Program-made: the position numbers and the translations under genes
In this document: piece after piece, positions 6,581 to 8,150 of the stretch
Position numbering within the stretch: position 1 is the first letter of the stretch
Layout of the letters: every line of letters begins with the position of its first letter
Notes under the pieces: model-generated
The model's input: the letters and a program-made list of their open reading frames with translations, nothing else
What the model was told of the DNA's origin: nothing
The model's database searches: none
Origin: Chloroflexota bacterium
GTDB taxonomy: Bacteria; Chloroflexota; Dehalococcoidia; GIF9; UBA5629
NCBI GenBank assembly: GCA_026389655.1
Contig: JAPLHL010000212.1
Span: 1-8,150 of the forward strand
Direction of reading: 5' to 3'
DNA: 8,150 nt

Positions 6581-6612
6581 TGGGGGATTTAGTATCGCTA
6601 CTAAATCCCCCA
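6581..6612. repeat. Perfect hairpin 2 (14-bp stem, 4-nt loop)
   Basis: TGGGGGATTTAGTA (6581-6594) and its exact complement (6599-6612) flank the loop TCGC. It lies 10 bp from hairpin 1, and the two stems share no sequence. No T-run follows on either strand. In minus-strand transcription this hairpin is met first, then hairpin 1, before paralog 1. Confidence 0.75.
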
Positions 6613-6646
6613 ACCCGTTAACAACCTTAATCAGGTCTTTGCAATA

Positions 6647-6692
6647 ACCCCATATTTAAACTATTGCTTGTTAAAACAACAAAGCAAGGGGT
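6647..6692 (-). terminator. Imperfect stem-loop downstream of BKACE paralog 2; possible weak terminator or attenuator
   Basis: Inner arms TTGCTTGTT (6664-6672) and AACAAAGCAA (6678-6687) pair with one bulged base. Outer arms ACCCC (6647-6651) and GGGGT (6688-6692) can close a larger loop. It begins 28 nt after the paralog 2 stop. There is no strong T-tract after it, so complete termination is unlikely; partial read-through into paralog 1 fits its position. Confidence 0.35.
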
Positions 6693-6719
6693 AATAATTC
6701 TTTTAATAATTCCAATGAT

Positions 6720-7646
6720 CTAGCGTTTCTTTATACCCAATATGGCCCGGGCTTCATCCGGGGTTGCCGGTTCCCTGCCTAAACAGGAGGCGATTTTAAC
6801 TGCAACTTCAACCTGCTCGTAGCTGCCCTTGGCTAAGTCACCATTAGGTAATCTGGTATTGTCCTCGAGACCTACGCGCATGTGGCCGCCCATCAGGCAT
6901 GATTGCATAATGGCCGGGTACTGCTCTGTACCTACAGCGCAAGTGGTGAAGTTGGAGTCAGGCGGTAAAGCATGTACCATTGCCGTGAAGGCGTCAGGCC
7001 TGAATTTTTGCCCGCCAGCCACACCCCAAACGAAGTTAAAATTGTAAGGCTTCTTGAAGAATCCCTGCTTCGCTATCAGCAGCCAGTTATCCAGGCCGCC
7101 TATATCATAAAGCTCGGCTTCGGGCCTGCAGCCTATTTCCTCCATGGCTTTGCCGAAATCCTGCAGCATCCCAAAAGAGTTAACGAAAACGTTGTCGATT
7201 ACTATCTGCCCGGTCTTACGGTCCAAAACGCTGAAGTTCATGGTATTGGTATTGAGTGAAGCACTCTCCGGTTTAAGCGCTTTGATTGACCTTATCCTGG
7301 CTTCCATGTTCAACTTAATCAACTGATTAATCAAATTTACACAATCTGATTCCGGGAAAGGACCCACCGGACACGGTGAACCAACAGATGAAGTAACTTG
7401 AATTATAATGTCCGGCACGCGCTTCTTGATTGCATCATAGACCGCCTTAACTTTTTCAACTACCGATGTATGCAGGCCACCCATGGCTTCATCACGCGCA
7501 TGAATATGCAGCATAGCCGCACCTGCTTTGAAGCACTTCTCCGCCTCGTCGGCAAACTCCTGGGGTGAATAGGGTACTGCCGGATTGTTCGCTTTGAACG
7601 TAGCCGAACCTGCCATTGCCGCTGCAATAATGACTTTTGTACTCAA
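6720..7646 (-). CDS. BKACE (DUF849) beta-keto acid cleavage enzyme, paralog 2, full length
   Basis: A 308-residue TIM-barrel enzyme of normal family length. The family reaction is beta-keto acid plus acetyl-CoA giving acyl-CoA plus acetoacetate. Seen: N-terminal strand VIIAAAMAG (5-13), NPAVPYSPQEF (21-31), metal ligands H47 and H49 in HIHARD, QVTSSVG (83-89), LNTNTMNF (131-138), VFVNSF (153-158), RPEAELYD (174-181), VWGVAGG (206-212), HMRVGLEDN (255-263) with R257, E261 and D262. The order matches Kce. The residue aligned with Kce Glu14, which binds the substrate amine there, is Ala15. The natural substrate is therefore probably not 3-keto-5-aminohexanoate. The start is TTG 7646 with AAGGAGG five bases before it; upstream ATGs are out of frame. 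It lies 90 nt after the DUF35 gene and is probably in the same operon. The keto acid used is unknown. Confidence 0.92.
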   Translation of the reverse strand: MSTKVIIAAAMAGSATFKANNPAVPYSPQEFADEAEKCFKAGAAMLHIHARDEAMGGLHTSVVEKVKAVYDAIKKRVPDIIIQVTSSVGSPCPVGPFPESDCVNLINQLIKLNMEARIRSIKALKPESASLNTNTMNFSVLDRKTGQIVIDNVFVNSFGMLQDFGKAMEEIGCRPEAELYDIGGLDNWLLIAKQGFFKKPYNFNFVWGVAGGQKFRPDAFTAMVHALPPDSNFTTCAVGTEQYPAIMQSCLMGGHMRVGLEDNTRLPNGDLAKGSYEQVEVAVKIASCLGREPATPDEARAILGIKKR

Positions 7647-7651
7647 GATCC

Positions 7652-7658
7652 CCTCCTT
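7652..7658 (-). promoter_or_regulatory. Ribosome binding site fixing the TTG start of BKACE paralog 2
   Basis: AAGGAGG on the minus strand ends five bases before TTG at 7646. The ATG at 7666 reads into a stop after seven codons in another frame, so TTG is the only start giving the family N-terminus. Confidence 0.75.
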
Positions 7659-7736
7659 ATTTTCATGCTTATGAATCCATCACCGACTTAAATACTTAAC
7701 TTAGTCCTTGTTTGCAACTACCCTGGGCCGGAAACG

Positions 7737-8147
7737 CTATTTCCCCGCAGGTTTGAAGTACTTTATATCAAGAATATTGGCATTCCGCTTTTCGGCGAAA
7801 ACCGGCTCAAGCTTCATTCCCGCCTTTAAACTCTTGAAATCTACATCCCCCAGGAAATGGACCATTGATGTATCGGCTCCATCCATTTTTATCACGCCTA
7901 TTGCGTAAGGAGGCTTGACCGCCTGTACAGCTGAATCGTAATGGACCTGGGTAAAGGTTACCAGAGTCCCGGTTCCGGGCAATTCAACCAGGTCTTCAAT
8001 TTTGCTGAAGCACTTGGGGCAAACTGACCTGGGCGGGAAGTTAACGAAACCACATTTTGGGCACTTGGCCGCAGTGATTTTTTTCTTATCTCTGAGGTCG
8101 ATGAAAAATTTGCTCGCCAGCGAACCCACAGAGTATTTATAGGGCAT
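7737..8147 (-). CDS. DUF35 zinc-ribbon / OB-fold acyl-CoA-associated protein
   Basis: A 136-residue protein with an N-terminal helix (FFIDLRDKKKI, 14-24), a rubredoxin-like zinc ribbon with C29-C32 and C43-C46 in CPKCG and CPKCF, and an OB fold from about 53 to 120 (GTGTLVTFTQVHY ... PPYAIGVIKMDG). Studied members, such as ChsH2 and the archaeal partner of acetoacetyl-CoA thiolase/HMG-CoA synthase, bind acyl-CoA or bridge acyl-CoA enzymes. They are nearly always coded beside an SCP2-type thiolase or a MaoC-like hydratase. Such a partner would lie just past the right edge; it is not visible. The ATG at 8147 fits the family N-terminus (YKYSVGSLASKFF), but only three bases upstream are present, so the Shine-Dalgarno cannot be checked and a few more residues are possible. 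First visible gene of the BKACE group. Confidence 0.88.
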   Translation of the reverse strand: MPYKYSVGSLASKFFIDLRDKKKITAAKCPKCGFVNFPPRSVCPKCFSKIEDLVELPGTGTLVTFTQVHYDSAVQAVKPPYAIGVIKMDGADTSMVHFLGDVDFKSLKAGMKLEPVFAEKRNANILDIKYFKPAGK

Positions 8148-8150
8148 TAT

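Larger units (their letters stand above)
6440..6719. other. Palindrome-rich spacer between the two BKACE genes
   Basis: The 280 bases hold no gene on either strand. From left to right they contain: a paralog-like leader at 6440-6472 (shared words with the leader of paralog 2); a 10-bp palindrome AATTATAATT at 6533-6542; a perfect hairpin at 6544-6570; the self-complementary TTACGTAA at 6570-6577; a second perfect hairpin at 6581-6612; GTTAAC at 6617-6622; and an imperfect stem-loop at 6647-6692 just past the paralog 2 stop. The segment 6533-6622 looks like an inserted repeat unit, but no target-site duplication was found by eye. The region downstream of paralog 1 has no comparable sequence. 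Confidence 0.6.

Noticed and set aside
6544..6612. Tandem hairpins as a CRISPR remnant or intrinsic terminator
   Set aside because: The two stems differ in sequence and have no repeat-spacer pattern, and neither is followed by a T-run on either strand.
7702..7730. Possible promoter before BKACE paralog 2 within the gap after the DUF35 gene
   Set aside because: The best pair of boxes (TTGCAA, 17 nt, TATTTA) matches only four and three of six consensus bases; co-transcription with the DUF35 gene is simpler.

Overview
The gene content and protein style suggest a bacterium of the Dehalococcoidia (Chloroflexota) or a similar anaerobe. The reasons are a bacterial GatB followed directly by secG, two DUF849/BKACE enzymes, a DUF35 zinc-ribbon/OB protein, and a cysteine-rich ferredoxin-like protein with an N-terminal winged-helix-like segment. 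This placement is inferred from protein style alone and was not confirmed by any search. There are no rRNA, tRNA, CRISPR or transposase genes. Eight genes look real; one of them, the MFS exporter, is cut by the left edge.

Left part (1-1795). A DHA2-type drug/metabolite exporter runs leftward off the window. It has a perfect consensus sigma-70 promoter at 538-566, and a 27-bp dyad lies over the predicted transcription start, which looks like a repressor operator. Upstream of it on the same strand is a two-domain universal stress protein with its own probable promoter. The AT-rich gap at 1651-1795 separates it from the divergent gatB and carries a 9-bp inverted repeat.

Middle (1835-4395, plus strand). 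gatB, secG and a SAM hydrolase (DUF62) form a compact housekeeping operon with gaps of 1 and 13 nt. They cover tRNA-dependent amidation, protein secretion and SAM turnover. This operon meets the next one tail to tail, with 9 bp between the stop codons and no clear terminator.

Right part (4405-8147, minus strand). The order of transcription is DUF35 protein, BKACE paralog 2, a palindrome-rich 280-bp spacer, BKACE paralog 1, then the Fe-S protein. The BKACE family exchanges the acyl group of a beta-keto acid onto CoA from acetyl-CoA, and DUF35 proteins usually partner thiolases or other acyl-CoA enzymes. The group therefore looks like a piece of a CoA-dependent degradation pathway that continues beyond the right edge. 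The two BKACE genes are about 85% identical by eye and both begin with TTG behind a good Shine-Dalgarno. Paralog 1 has lost 15 codons in frame just before the conserved PE-x-E strand. The spacer holds two perfect hairpins (12 and 14 bp stems) 10 bp apart that are not ordinary terminators. The most unusual points of the window are this shortened TIM-barrel paralog, the tandem hairpins, and the Fe-S protein with 18 cysteines.
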